Assembly: GCA_963693305.1 (NCBI GenBank)
Contig: OY855908.1
Span: forward strand, 33,905,305 to 33,969,304
DNA from: Meandrina meandrites
Lineage: Eukaryota > Cnidaria > Anthozoa > Scleractinia > Meandrinidae
Reading direction: 5' to 3'
DNA: 64,000 nt
Both the position numbers and the translations under genes were made by a program. Shown here one piece after another: positions 1 to 11,781 of the stretch. How positions within the stretch are numbered: the first letter of the stretch is position 1; each line of letters opens with the position of its first letter. The notes beneath the pieces were generated by a model. It was not told the origin of the DNA. It did no database searches and saw only the letters and a program-made list of their open reading frames with translations.

Positions 1-691
1 CATCTAAAAGCCGAGAAAACCTGGAACCGAATCTTCTTGCCTTTCGAAAATGGCGTCGCTGGCAAAAAGAGAACGGAGCTAAAGACTAAACAAGGGAACC
101 TTGGGCAGTTCCCAGGAACCGAAGTCGCAGCTTTTGTTAAACTATACACAGCCCAAAGCTTTCTTGGATGTATTCTTGAGAAATGAAATTCGCAGCAAAA
201 GGGATCAAAGCAATTCAATACAAGTTATTACGACGACTTGGTTATTTCGTTTTCGCAAATGAAAGGATGGTATTTTTGTTTTCATGAATAAAGGAATGGT
301 AGGTTGAAAATATACCCTAGACACTGTTTTCGTTTATTCTGTTGAATAACACGATCTTTCTTCGAAAAATAGGTTGGTCACGCTTTGCGTGCGCGTTCGC
401 ACGCTCAGTGTGTTGTGCTTTTTCGCACGCAACTGACACACAACTTTTGTTTTGAAGCTTGACACGCTTTTATTGTTCGACGGCTCACGCTTCTTCTTAG
501 GCCTCGCACGCTTTTTTGTGTTTAGTGTGTTCTGTAAAACAAAAGATTTACTAATGAGGCAAGTTTCAGAACACGCTTTAAGCGTGCTAAAATCAAAATC
601 TATTGTTTTAAGGTGGAAGCGTGTTGTGAGCGTGCTATCACCTTTGTCCCTCTTTTCCCTTGGAGGGTCACAATTTCGTGCCTTTAAATGC
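1..691. other. No gene recognised; CACGCTT-rich stretch
   Basis: No coding family is recognised here. Positions 370-640 are unusual in repeating CACGC/GCGTG motifs at irregular spacing (for example near 370, 390, 425, 460, 487, 507, 573). Two overlapping open frames on opposite strands cover this part, but neither shows recognisable protein sequence until the Penelope fragment begins at about 692. The motif cluster may be decayed tandem repeat. Confidence 0.4.
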
Positions 692-1055
692 GAAGCCCTT
701 AGATTTCTGAGAACAAACTCTTCTAAAGTAGCGTTTGAAGATAGTATCTCAAACTTCAAATCACGCCTCATATCCGCGTGGATATCCGGAAAAAATGATA
801 CAGAAAAGGCTGTCGGAAGTCAACTTCAACAACAGACATTCGGCTCTACAACAAAAAACAAAATCAAATAAACAGATCTTGCCTTTTGTCACAACATACC
901 ACCCATCGGTGCGTAACCTTAAAAATATAATCATGCTTAGCTGGGATTTAATGCAAAATCAGCCTTTGCTGAACTCCATCTTCAAAGATCCTCCCATTAT
1001 ATCTTACAAAAGAGGTAAATCTCTTAAAGACATGCTCGTTAGAGCTAAAATATGA
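692..1055 (+). pseudogene. Penelope-like reverse transcriptase, C-terminal fragment
   Basis: Reading 692-775 gives EALRFLRTNSS followed by SNFKSRL. After a one-base insertion near 775 the sequence continues in another frame with RGYPEKMIQ, LSEVNFNNR, LPFVTTYHPSVRNLKNI, NQPLL, PPIISYKRGKSLKDMLVRAK and a stop. This is the linker between the reverse-transcriptase domain and the GIY-YIG endonuclease of Penelope-like elements, as commonly seen in cnidarian genomes. The catalytic palm lies upstream in intact elements and is absent here; the GIY-YIG domain is not found downstream. It is a truncated, frameshifted relic. The family assignment rests on recalled family sequence patterns, not on a search. 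Confidence 0.75.
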
Positions 1056-1126
1056 AGGTAATGTACAGTTACACCACATCACGTAGGGAGTCAGTGCAGG
1101 CCTGTCACTATTCTTTATTCACTTTT

Positions 1127-1490
1127 TAGTAAATAATAAAGATGGTAAATTGTAAGCTCGGTGGTAAATAAAGAAGATGATCTCTCTTTTTTTTTCTTTT
1201 AAATTTACCATTTTTATTATTTATTACACACTTGATGATTTTGACATTTCTGATCCTAGCAGTATGCAGGACTCGTGTCACATATCAACCTAGTAAATGG
1301 CCAAGCTCACCACGAGTCTCTCGTAGCTCAGTTGGTTAGAGCGCCCAACCGGTATCTGGGAGGCCATGGGTTCGATTCCCGTCGGGGACTCAGAATTTTT
1401 CTTTGTGCCATGCTCGTGTCATTGTTGAAAAATATCATCTTCATTATTTATCACCGAGCTTAAAATTTACCATCTTTATTATTTACTACT
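1127..1490. repeat. Inverted repeat enclosing the tRNA-like gene
   Basis: The left arm (about 1127-1182) reads TAGTAAATAATAAAGATGG onward and the right arm (about 1434-1490) is its imperfect reverse complement, with both arms containing the AAGCTCGGTG / CACCGAGCTT core. A third partial copy of the right-arm motif sits at about 1199-1230. The arms enclose the tRNA-like sequence at 1316-1389. This could be a small foldback element that carries a tRNA-derived unit. No transposase and no clear target-site duplication are visible. Confidence 0.55.
1316..1389 (+). tRNA. tRNA-like sequence, apparent Thr (GGT), one-base insertion in acceptor region
   Basis: The D arm (TAGCTCAGTTGGTTAGAGC, A box) and T arm (ATGGGTTCGATTCCCGT, B box) are clear. 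The acceptor can pair GTCTCTCG with CGGGGAC only if one base is bulged, so it is one base longer than canonical. The anticodon loop reads CCGGTAT, giving GGT, but position 33 is C instead of the near-universal T, and the last anticodon-stem pair is A-C. It may be a functional tRNA variant, a tRNA pseudogene, or the head of a tRNA-derived mobile unit; the surrounding inverted repeat favours the last. Confidence 0.6.
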
Positions 1491-2679
1491 CATTTTCACC
1501 TGATATTGGACAGGCTAGGATGCATTTTAAGCTTCTTTAGCTGCTTAATATTTGCTTATCGCGTAAGTCAATCACTATTCTTTTAGTACATTGCACGTAG
1601 ATCTTATTTATTTGTTTACAGGTACAATCTACCTCCAGGGAATGCCTCGCTTTGCTTCTCAGCCGCTTAAACGATAATATGCTGATTTTTGTATTTAAAT
1701 GTTAACAGGAAATATTGCGCTCTGTTTCACTTACAGCCAGGACAAATGCGTCAAATCCGTAAACACTCCTTCCGCTAATGATTTGATATTATTGTGTGAG
1801 ATTAAAACAGCCCTGTGTACATAAAATACCGTATAAATTGATTTACACTCTGAAAACAAGCATTTTGTACCTACCACTTGAATATTTAGTATAAGCTTTT
1901 TCAAGTTCTGGTTTGGAAAAATTGATGAAAGCTACTAACGGTTACCCTCCTCATCACAATTTCCGACATATCCTTTCCTTTGCGTTTTAGGAGCATTTCC
2001 TGCATGGTTGCAAGTGTTAATCGTGTTACCGATCTTCTAACAGTACAGTGATAGTTTTAGTTTACATGTATGGAGTTTTTTGGAAGTTTGGTAAAGATGT
2101 GTCTGGTATGGAGTGCTCCCATACAACATACGTCACATTTATACATATTACTTCGTAACACCTAGAGAGCATTTTTGAGTTATTTTTCCAAAAATAACTC
2201 TTTAGTCGGCTCGATGGACCAGTCAGTCAGTCAGTGGAGTATGTCACACCAATAAGGTTTGGTACTATCAGAACCAATGAAATTGCAAGTTATAAAGGGG
2301 AAATAATATCTGACACAGTTGTAAGCGAGCGATTTCATTCGAAGATTTTCGATTTGTAGGAGGCGGAATCGGTGAGTTGTGAATTAACCCCGGATTTGAA
2401 ACGCTCGCCTGTTTACAACGCACACGCCGCCATCAAAAAGACCCAACACTAAATTGTTATTCGAGCGTTCGTTTAGGACGGGCTAGTTTCGCTGACCGTA
2501 GTAGAAATTGCATAAAGCGTTTGCACAAAGCAGATTTGAAGAATAATGTTCCGTTTAGACATTTAATTAACCGGTATGGGTATTGACTTTGAAATGGTTT
2601 TGCTTTTAGAATTAACTACGATCGATAGCGGCAACAGGCTAGAATAAGAGCATGTTATTCCGTGACAGTTTGATAACTA
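1491..2679. other. No gene recognised
   Basis: I see no supported gene. A hairpin of GAGTTATTTTT and AAAAATAACTC occurs at about 2177-2203 and is followed by CAGT repeats at 2220-2236. The rest is AT-rich unique-looking sequence. Confidence 0.4.
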
Positions 2680-4202
2680 AAATTAATTAACTGCGCTGCG
2701 CAGTTCTTGCTCTGCACGTTGTTTATTTTTTTTTTGTTTTTAACCGCGTGGCCATGGGCCGAGCGCGGTTCTTACTCTTCACGGGATTTCTTCGTTTTTT
2801 TTGTCGGTGACCAGACCCAAACCTTCCCTCGGCCAAATCACGATCGGAACTGAATCACGCAACCTGGGATGCTTATTCGCTAAAAGCTGTTGGAACAATG
2901 ATGTACGGGAAATGTTACGGATAATGTTTTCTTTGTTGTGAATAATATATATTTTTCTTTGGTTTTTTCGAAGCGTTGGATTCAAAGGGAATATTGAATT
3001 CACTAAAAGAAAGGTATGACATCAGCCACGGAATGCGCTGACGTTGCAGCTTTCGCTACGTGACAAGTAAGGTTGTGCTTTTGCAAGTTTATTTCGCCAG
3101 AAGCGACGGTCATTAATTTATTTCCAATTTTGCAAGTGTTTCTTGTGGGTTTAGGCAAATGAAGTGGATCATTTGGCTGTTTCATCGAAGCGAGTTCAGA
3201 GATTTGAAGGAAAATAAAATATTTGCAAAGGTAAACAATCGAGCGTGCCTGAACGTGCAGGGGTTACGTCATTTTTGGGGAAAAAACCACCAAGCTAAAG
3301 ATAGCCGGGGATAACGTAAGCCTCGGAGTGTGTGACTCGCGTGACTACTTTGCTAGTCCTTCACTCATAGAACAAACAAATTGCAACACGCGTACGAATG
3401 TAAGGAAAATGTTGCGGATATATTTTTTTTATTGTGTGTAATATATATTTTCTTTTGATTTTATCGAAGCATTGGATTCGAAGCGAATATTGAATACACT
3501 AAAAAAAACGGTATTACCTCAGCAACAGAATGCGCTGTCGTTGCAGCTTTCACTTTCGTGACGTGACAAAAAATATGCTGCTTATTTTGCAAGCTTATTT
3601 CGCCAGAAGCGATGGGCATTAATAAGTTGGAAATTTTGCAAGTATTTCTCGTGGGTTAAAGCAATTGAAGTGAATTCTTTGACTGTTTCATCGAAGCGAG
3701 TTCAGAGATCTGAAGGAAAGAAATTGTGCCTAGGTAAGCACTTGCAAGGATTACATCATTGGTAAGGAAATTACCGCCGTACACTGCCGTACTAAAGATA
3801 GCCGTGAAAAATGCAAAGCCTGAGATGTGAGACTTGCGTGACTACCTTCTTACGGCCTAACTCACGGTATAAACCAATTATATTTAATTGTGACTTTAAC
3901 GTAAAGAAACTAGCTGTAATTAATAGCGTTCAAACAGCGGAATGTTTAATGCATGCCCATACATGTCCCAAGCGAAGTTCCAGATAAAGACCATTACGTC
4001 ATCATAAATTTCACAACGGCTATGGTGTAATATCTTGGATTGTGTGACTCGCGTGACTACTTTGCTGGTTCTTTACTCTTAGTACAAAACAAATTTAATT
4101 TAACCGTGACTTTTCTGAGTAAGAAACCTGTTAATTAGCAAAAATGGAGTTAATTTAAAAAGCGCGGTTTTAAGATGCTTGCATCTTCTTGCTGTTTTTA
4201 AC

Positions 4203-4468
4203 AATGCGGCCATAGGCCGAGCGCGGTTCTTGCTCTGCACGGGATTTATTATTAACCCCGCGGCCATGGGCCGAGCGCGGTTCTTGCTCTGCACGGGATT
4301 TATTAACCGCGCGGCCATAGGCCGAGCGCGGTTCTTGCTCTGCACGGGATTTTTTTTTAAACTGCGCGGCCATGGGCCGAGCGCAGTTCTTGCTCTGCAC
4401 GGGATTTATTATTATTAACCGCGCGGCCATGGGCCGAGCGCGGTTCTTGCTCTGCACGGGATTTATTA
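4203..4468. repeat. Five short GC-rich hairpin repeats
   Basis: Five copies of a unit of about 45-60 bp occur in a row. Each contains GCGGCCATGGGCCGAGCGC and then GGTTCTTGCTCTGCACGGG, with spacers of TTA/ATT repeats of different lengths. CCGCGC-GGCC-ATG-GGCC-GA-GCGCGG folds as a strong hairpin. Single related copies occur at about 2743-2785. Each copy carries the same palindrome-TTCTTG ending as the large array units, suggesting that the terminus alone was amplified. Confidence 0.8.
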
Positions 4469-7248
4469 GTCGTCGTAGTAGTATTTTTTTTGTCGGTGAC
4501 CAGACCCAAACCTCCACTCGGCCAAATCGTGATCGGGACTGAATCACGTAACCTGTGTTGTTTATTCGCCAAAAGCTGTTGAAACATGAATGTACGGAAA
4601 ATGTTGCGGATATTGTTTTCTTTATTGTGTATAAAGTATATTTTCTTTTGGTTTTATCGAAGCGTTCGATTCAAAGCGAATGTTGAATACACTGAAAAAG
4701 GTATTACGTCAGCCATGGAATGCGCTGATGTTGCAGGTTCCACTTTCGTTACGTGACAAATAACATTGTGTGCCATTTGCATGTTTATGTCGGCAGAAGT
4801 GACGGTCATTAATTTAATTTGTTTCCTCTTCTGCGATTATTTCTTGTCGGTTTAGGCAATCGAAGTGAATTCTTTGGCTATTTCCTTGAAGTGAGTTCAA
4901 ATATTTGAAGGGAAATTAAATATTTGCTTAAGTAAACAATTGAGCGTGCCCGAACGTGCAGGGGTTACGTCATTAGAATGGGAAAAGCCCCAAGCTAAAG
5001 ATAGCCGGGGCCGAACAACGTAAACCTCGGATTGTGTGACTAACGTGACTACTTTGCTAGTCCTTTACTCATAATGCAAACAGATTAAATTTAACCGTGA
5101 CTTTTGAGAAAGAAAGCTGTTAATTAGCCAAAAATATAAGCGCGGTTTTAAGTTGCTATAGCAACTTCTTGTTTTTTTTTTTTTTTCGTTTTTTTGTCGG
5201 TGACCAGACCCAAACCTCCCCTCGGCCAAATCACGATCGGAACTGAATCACGCAACCTGGAATGCGTATTCGCCAAAAGCTGTTGGAACAATGATGTACG
5301 GGAAATGTTACGGATAATGTTTTCTTTGTTGTGAATAATATATATTTTTCTTTGGGTTTTTTTCGAAGCGTTGGATTCAAAGGGAATATTGAATTCACTA
5401 AGAAAAGGTATGACATCAGCCATGGAATGCGCTGACGTTGCAGCTTTCACTTTCGCTACGTGACAAATAAGATTGTGTTTACTTGGCATGTTTATTTCGC
5501 CAGAAGCGACGGTCGTTGCAGTCAAAACAGCTCAAGCGTTTCTATCGAGGGTGAATAATGAATTATTTCATTCTTCGCTTCAATATTCCATTCATGAAGA
5601 AAATATTTCAATGTTCAAAAGGCGGCTCAATTCAAATCGCGAATGTTAAATAGTTTGTTATCTTGCTTCACGCGACGGGCACGTGGGAATTTGGCCAAAA
5701 TTTGCATTATTTCGACTGCGACAAGTCAACCGCCAATTGTCACGCACACTGTTTCTTCATCATTTTGTTCGCATTGTGTGTTTTTTTGCAAGTTTATATC
5801 GGCAGAAGCGACGGTCATTAATTTATTTGCACCTCTGCGAGTATTTCTTGTGGGTTTAGGCAATTGAAAAGAAGTTCTTTAGCTGTTTCATCGAAGCAAG
5901 TTCAAAGATTTAAAGGGAATTAAAATATTTGCTTAAGTAAACAATTGAGCGTGCCCAAACGTGCAGGGGTAACGTCATTAGAAGGGAAAAACCCCAAGCT
6001 AAAGATAGCCGGGGACAACGTAAACCTCGGATTGTGTGACTAACGTGACTACTTTGCTAGTCCTTTACTCGTAATGCAGACAGATTAAATTTAACCGTGA
6101 CTTTTGAGAAAGAAAGCTGTTAATTAGCCAAAAATATAAGCGCGGTTTTAAGTTGCTATAGCAACTTCTTGTTATTATTATTTTTTTTTTTGTCGGTGAC
6201 CAGACGCAAACCTCCACTCGGCCAAATCGTGATCGGGACTGAATCACGCAACCTATGATGCTTATTCGCCAAAAGCTGTTGAAACATTAATGTACGGAAA
6301 ATGTTGTGGATATTGTTTTCTTTATTGTGTATAAAGTATATTTTCTTTTGGTTTTATCGAAGCGTTCGATTCAAAGCGAATGTTGAATACACTGAAAGAG
6401 GTATTACGTCAGCCATGGAATGCGCTGATGTTGCAGGTTCCACTTTCGTTACGTGACAAATAACATTGTGTTTCATTTGCATGTTTATGTCGGCAGAAGC
6501 GACGGTCATTAATTTAATTTGTTTCCCCTTCTGCGAGTATTTCTTGTGGGTTTAGGCAATCGAAGTGAATTCTTTGGCTATTTCCTTGAGGTGAGTTCAA
6601 ATATTTGAAAGGAAATGAAATATTTGCTTAAGTAAACAATTGAGCGTGCCCGAACGTGCAGACCTTACGTCATTAGAAGGGCAAAACCCCCAAGCTAAAG
6701 ATAGCCGGGGACAACGTAAAGCTCGGATTGTGTGACTAACGTGACTACTTTGCTAGTCCTTTACTCATAATGCAAACGTATTAAATTTAACGGTGACTTT
6801 TGAGAAAGAAAGCTGTTAATTAGCCAAAAATATAAGCGCGGTTTTAAGTTGCTATAGCAACTTCTTGTTAGTTTTGTCGGTGACCATACCCAGACCTCCA
6901 CTCGGTCATCCCATGAAAGCTATATATCAGTTACTAATGGCAGCTTTACGAATCCTCTGGTCTTTACATAGCATGTCTAGTGTGAAGTGTTCGATTTATG
7001 AGATTCAGGCTCAAAGAAAATACTATTTTTTTATGCTATGAACGAAAAGTATGTTTCAACGGGCTAGAATCTATAAGTAGACACCAGGAGCCATAATGGT
7101 AGGAGACCGTAAGCGCGAGATCTGGCCTTGTCCCTATGATATGGGTCAAAATTTCTATTTTTAGAACAAATCGTGTCATCCCGCGAGGCGCGCGCGCGTA
7201 CTGCCGCGAGGATTTCGCGAGGACGTCGCGCGGAGAAATATAAACAAA

Positions 7249-7546
7249 ATGGCGTCCAAAATAACCTCTGCAAGTGAAGTAAACACTTGCTTTCTTTCAT
7301 CAGTTTCTACTCCTAATTTACGTCAAGGTCTCCTTGAGCACTTCTTTGAATGTAGCCATGAAAGTGAGGATGATTCAAGTGATTCGGATGTCTGCAGTAG
7401 TATTTTTTTCGGACAAATCCAGTCGCGAAGACTCGTTAAACATGTCGTACGAGGAATCACACAGTGATCAAGACAATTTTCTAAACGTTTCACAGCGCAG
7501 CGATATGGGCAACCAAAGAATACAGAATGACAGCAAAAAAGGATGA
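7249..7546 (+). pseudogene. Possible first exon of a transposon protein, frameshifted
   Basis: ATG at 7249 (context AAACAAAATGGCG) opens a frame with the acidic stretch SHESEDDSSDSD. After a run of T near 7405 the sensible continuation moves to another frame (SSREDSLNMSYEESHSDQD). The composition, low-complexity and acidic N-terminus, is like the start of some transposases such as piggyBac-type proteins, but no catalytic domain follows. It lies between the inverted ends of the 7086-9282 element, so it is probably the remnant of the parent element's transposase gene. Function is not established. Confidence 0.3.
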
Positions 7547-7749
7547 AAACATATTTTTTGCCGAAATACGATTGTATAAGCAATTTCGACCTTTTCTTGA
7601 TGCTTTGTTGTAAGTTACATGTGACTTTCATATCATATAAAATTACATATATATTGCAGAATGAAAAAATTTTCATTTAAGTCACTTATCCGACTAATGC
7701 TGCTTCAAAATATTTCTTTTAGTATCCTGTATTATAATTCGCAGTGCAG

Positions 7750-8934
7750 CTGAAACATTGTTGAAAAGTGTAGAAAGATCGGAAACTTCCAGAAAAAGTT
7801 GTAAACAAATGAAGCAGAAGAGGATTCATTTTTTTTCGAATTAAAAAAATCTACCTATTTTTCTTCGTTTATTTTCAAGTATGAAAAAATGCAGCATATG
7901 TGCAAACGGCTTTATCTAGTTTCGTGTGTCTAGTCTCGATGAAACCGATTCGACTTTGGCTCGCCAAGACAGCTACCTTTCGTCTTCAATTTTGGAGCGA
8001 TTTGAAAACGCTCTTGTTACAGTAAATTATTCACACTACCCGCGTTCTCAAGATTATTTAGCACCTGGAAATAAACATGCCACGGTTAAAATTGCGGCTG
8101 AGCTTTGTATTCATGCATTTTATTTAGCAATGAATGTGGTATGTAGCGTGCCATGTTCAATTCCAGGTGCTAAATAATCTTGAGAATGCGGCAAGTTTGA
8201 ATAATTTACTGTTACCCGAGGGTTTTCAAATGGAAGACGCGGAGTAGCTATCTTGGCAAGCAAAATTCGACGCATTTCATCGAGACTAGATTCACGAAAG
8301 TAGACAAAGCCGTTTGCATATAAACTGTATTTTCTCATACTTAAAAATATAAGAAAAAAAAAAATCCGTAGTTTTTTTTTTTTTTAATTCTAATTTCCGC
8401 ACCGTAAACCTCTTCCTCCTCATTTGTTTACAACCTTTGCTATAAGTTTCCGATCTTTCCATACTTTTCAGCAACGTTTAAGTTGGCATTAAGCTTTCAA
8501 ATAATCTATGGGATCTTAGCATAGCTTGAACGTTGTTGTAGCTCCCAATTATACACGAGCATAATATTTTGAAGCGAAAGTTCAACAGTCAACTGTGCAG
8601 CAATTTCTACTCAGCCGATTTCGTTGAAACTTGCTTACACTAAAAATTGGATAATTTGAACTTGTTGACTTTGATAAGAAAAAATCTATCGTCCCGTTTA
8701 GAAAATATTCGCGTTTTTTTTTTTCATAAATATATTTTTTCAAAAGCGCTAATATCTCGTGATCGTTTGCCTTGTATGCTCTTTATTTTAAAGCTTTATA
8801 AAATTTGAACAATTGCTTTTTTCGATTGCTAAAAATCAGAAAAATCGGGTGAGGTTTACATGCCCAAAGCTTGATTTAGAAAAGAGCACCTCCGTTCCCC
8901 AGAAATAGCCGCGGGCCATCTTAACCAAAGTACA
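7750..8934. mobile_element. Partial TTAA-type inverted-repeat element (CCGCGGGCCA end)
   Basis: The right end (AAAGAGCACCTCCGTTCCCC ... GCCGCGGGCCATC followed by TTAA at 8931-8934) matches the right end of the complete element at 14327-15169. Positions 7750-7960 and 8290-8480 are further inverted stretches of the same family. A separate internal inverted pair (about 7926-8075 and 8160-8290) shares GCACCTGGAA/TTCCAGGTGC. The left terminus is missing or rearranged. Confidence 0.5.
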
Positions 8935-10409
8935 ATCCAAATGTAAACAAGTCATGGTGAATTATCTTACTGAGAAAACTTCTCTAGATTAGTCCTGTGC
9001 TTAACTGACAAAAAATCCAGGAGATAAATAGCGTCCGTACAAAATTTATGGCTCACAGAACGACTGATTTATTTTTCGTTCTCAAGTTTAAGCACTTTTT
9101 TGCGGCAGATTTACCCGCGAATCACATGATACTAGTCACGCAACTATGGCAACATCGACGCGAGAACCCACGCATCCGCGCGTGTCTGCCTGTTCTAAAA
9201 ATATAAAAATTGTCTCGTATCATAGGGTGCGTGGATGTCGCGCTTACGGTCTCCTCCCATTATGGCTCCTGGTAGACACCCGATTATGTTCGTGTCAAAG
9301 AATGTGCCGACGTTGCGACTTTCAAGTGAATTCTGTTGCTGTTTCATTAAAGCGAGTTCAGAGACAGGAAAGAAAAATTAAATATTTGGAAAGCAAGCAA
9401 GAACGTGCTAGAACTTGCCCGGATTACGTCACTGGTACGGGAAATATCCACCGTTCTTAAAGATAGCCGTGGATAAGGTTAACGTCGAATTATGTGACTC
9501 GTGTTGCTACTTTGCTAATTGCTTTAGTCATAGCACAAAGCAATTAATTTTAAGCGCGAGTTTTTAGAAAGAAAAGTCGTTTCGTATCAATCATTCCCAC
9601 AGATGTCCCGAGCGAGGTTCCAGGTTAAGACCATGACGTTATCGGAGATTTCATAACGGCTACAAATGATGGTGCAATAATTTGGTTAAACAGTTTCAGT
9701 CTGCCAAATTGTCTCAGGCTTCGTATCAGGCAATCTGTGATGTTTATTCTAAGCTACCGAAAATTTTAGTATGAAATAAATTGCATTGTGTCATTAAGGG
9801 GTTTGATTTGGAGCGAGTATTGAATATGTAAAAAAGCGTATTACTTCATTGATGGAATGTGTCGACGTTGCATCTTTGTCTTTGTAAGCGTGATAAACAG
9901 GGTCGTACTTTGTTTGAAATGTTTTTTCGCCACCATTAACGGTCATTGATCTAACTGGAATTTTCCGAGTATTTTCGATATCTTAGACAAGCAAAGTGTA
10001 TTGTCTGCCTGTTTCATCGAAGCGATTTCACAGATACGAGGGAAAATTACATTGAAAATACTCAGCGCGTAAACAACAATTTTACGATGTTTACTATTAA
10101 TGCACTATTTAAGTACATCCTGACTATGTGCGATGAAAATATAATTACCATTAGCTCAATTTATATTAATGACTTTTTGACACGTTACAAATATTTAACA
10201 AACAATGAATCCTCCTTTTAACTGTATTTTTATTTTTATTCATTTTGTAATATTATAATTATTATTTTATTTCATTTGTGCTTTATAAAACTTGTATTAA
10301 AACTGAAATCTTCAGATGGAACTAGTCAACCATGAAATGTCACACAACGTGTTTTCTTACCATTTTGTTTGTCAGCCGCAACATTGTTTCACGCGGGTAA
10401 TGGGGATTG

Positions 10410-10426
10410 GGGGGGGGGGGGGGGAG
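10410..10426 (+). repeat. Poly-G tract
   Basis: A run of about 17 G occurs near the end of the last array unit. It could form a G-quadruplex. No function is evident. Confidence 0.8.
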
Positions 10427-10512
10427 GTTCATTTTTTATTTGCCCCACATGGCTCCCCTAGGGTGGTCACGTGACCAGCGCAGTTTTAAGCTCTAAGAGC
10501 TTCTTGTTAGTT

Positions 10513-11346
10513 ATTGTTCCTGTTTGGTGAATGAAAATTTACATTTACAACAGGAAACAAATACTCCAGGTGTACTACGCTTTAAAAGCTTTCCTGAAAA
10601 TATAGTTTTTGATTTGATTCGTTTATTACTTCGTTTATTACTTTTCGATTACTAAGTGGAGACATGGTGTTTCAAGAAAAACAAAAGTGTCATGTTACAG
10701 GCGTTTTAAAAAACAAAGGTATCGTTTTACAGTATTTGACAAAAACACAAAAGTACCCTGTAACAAACAAACGTATCGGATTACGGTTGTAAAAAAAGCG
10801 CTAACAGAATAAGCGATTTCGTGACATTTTGACAATTAATTTAGTTCTTGTTTTTTCTAAATGATAAAATTTTACTATTGAACGGAACAGTTTTGACGTA
10901 ACAAATTTCACGTAAAAATTATTTTGTCGGGAAGCATTTTTTTTTTTCAAAAAATGCCCATTTGTTGTAGTAAGGGCCTATGTAGTTAGTGATGCACTAT
11001 GCCAAATAGCTCAACCTTCCCAACAGGACTAACACCCAGTCTTACCCCAAGCAATCCAATCAATTGAAAAAATAACTCCTGCACGCTTAGCGGCCTATGT
11101 TTTACATCTTCATAACCTGGGAGATTTTCAGTCACTAGAGAGGTACGCCGGGTTAAGTGTAGCTGGTTACATTCCCATCTCTTACTCAGTGCCTTCAGAG
11201 AGAAATGTGACCTAGTATTCTTCGTTGGAGTGTTAGTGTTCCCTTGCGTGCAGAATAACTGTGTACGTCATTCTGATTTAATTCAGTGGCTTCTGAGTTA
11301 GCTGTTTTGAAGTTACAGAAGGCGAGCTCTCTAAAGTCGCAGACCC
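10513..11346. other. No gene recognised
   Basis: AT-rich sequence with no supported coding, RNA or repeat feature. It lies on the 3' side of the minus-strand LRR exons, so it may be intron of that gene. Confidence 0.35.
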
Positions 11347-11612
11347 TACCTCTACAGCGGTCCGGGTTCGAGCCCTGACCAGGGCGCTGCGTTGTGTTCT
11401 TGGGCAAGACACTTTACTCTCACAGTGCCTTTCTCCACCCAGGTGTATAAATGGGTACCGGCGAATTTACTGCTGGGGGTAACCTGCGATGGACTAGCAT
11501 CCCATCCAGGGGGAGTAGAAATACTCCTAGTCGCTTGATGCTACGGAAACCGGGATAAGCTTCGGCCTGATGGGCCCCTTGGCTCGTAAGCAGACTTTTT
11601 TACCTCTACAGC
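11347..11612 (+). mobile_element. SINE, 5'-truncated, with flanking direct repeat
   Basis: The body (GGTCCGGGTTCGAGCCCTG ... ACTGCGTTGTG-like ... GGTGTATAAATGGGTACC ... CTACGGAAACCGGGATAAGC ... CGGCCTGATGGGCCCC) matches the SINEs at 55013 and 60071, but the tRNA-derived A box is missing. TACCTCTACAGC occurs at both 11347-11358 and 11601-11612, consistent with a target-site duplication. Confidence 0.8.
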
Positions 11613-11781
11613 ACCACTCCACCTCTCGTCACACTCATTCGTTTTCTGATAACAGTAAACGAATAAGCAAAACATATATTCCCTATTTTTTTTTATCTAA
11701 AGCTATAAACGTTAATAGCCATTTTTTGATTGCGAGCTATTACGTTGTGTTTTGAAGCTCAGTGTTCTTAGTATCACTTAC

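Larger units (their letters stand above)
7086..9282. mobile_element. DNA-transposon-like element with about 100-bp inverted ends
   Basis: ACCAGGAGCCATAATGG at about 7083-7100 is inverted at 9260-9277, and the similarity continues inward through the GGAGACCGTAAGCGCGA / CGCGCTTACGGTCTCC blocks to about 7170 and 9190. The element interrupts the last unit of the tandem array. It contains the start of a possible protein-coding exon at 7249 and a second inverted-repeat element at about 7750-8930. Superfamily cannot be set because the exact termini and target-site duplication are unclear. Confidence 0.6.
2680..10512. repeat. Tandem array of about 0.7-1.4 kb units ending in palindrome + TTCTTG
   Basis: Units start with GTCGGTGACCAGACCCAAAC at about 2803, 4492, 5196, 6192 and 6876. 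They share blocks such as AGCTGTTGGAACAATGATGT, GGAATGCGCTGACGTTGCAG and AAGATAGCCGGGG. Unit ends read GCGCGGTTTTAAG followed by a short palindrome and CTTCTTG at about 4165-4195, 5140-5170, 6140-6172, 6835-6868 and 10480-10507. Another end at 2688-2712 has CTGCGCTGCGCAG directly before TTCTTG. The last unit is split by the insertion at 7086-9282 and resumes at about 9290. A 3'-terminal hairpin a few bases from the end and head-to-tail copies resemble rolling-circle (Helitron/Helentron) elements, but no Rep/helicase and no canonical CTRR end is visible, so that is inference. Confidence 0.65.

Noticed and set aside
334..871. Long overlapping open frames on both strands before the Penelope fragment
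   Set aside because: Only the end of the plus frame (from 692) shows recognisable Penelope sequence; the rest is biased by CACGC repeats.
4100..4587. Several frames encoding repeated RAEQEPRSAYGR-like peptides
   Set aside because: They are translations of the GC-rich hairpin repeats and occur on both strands.
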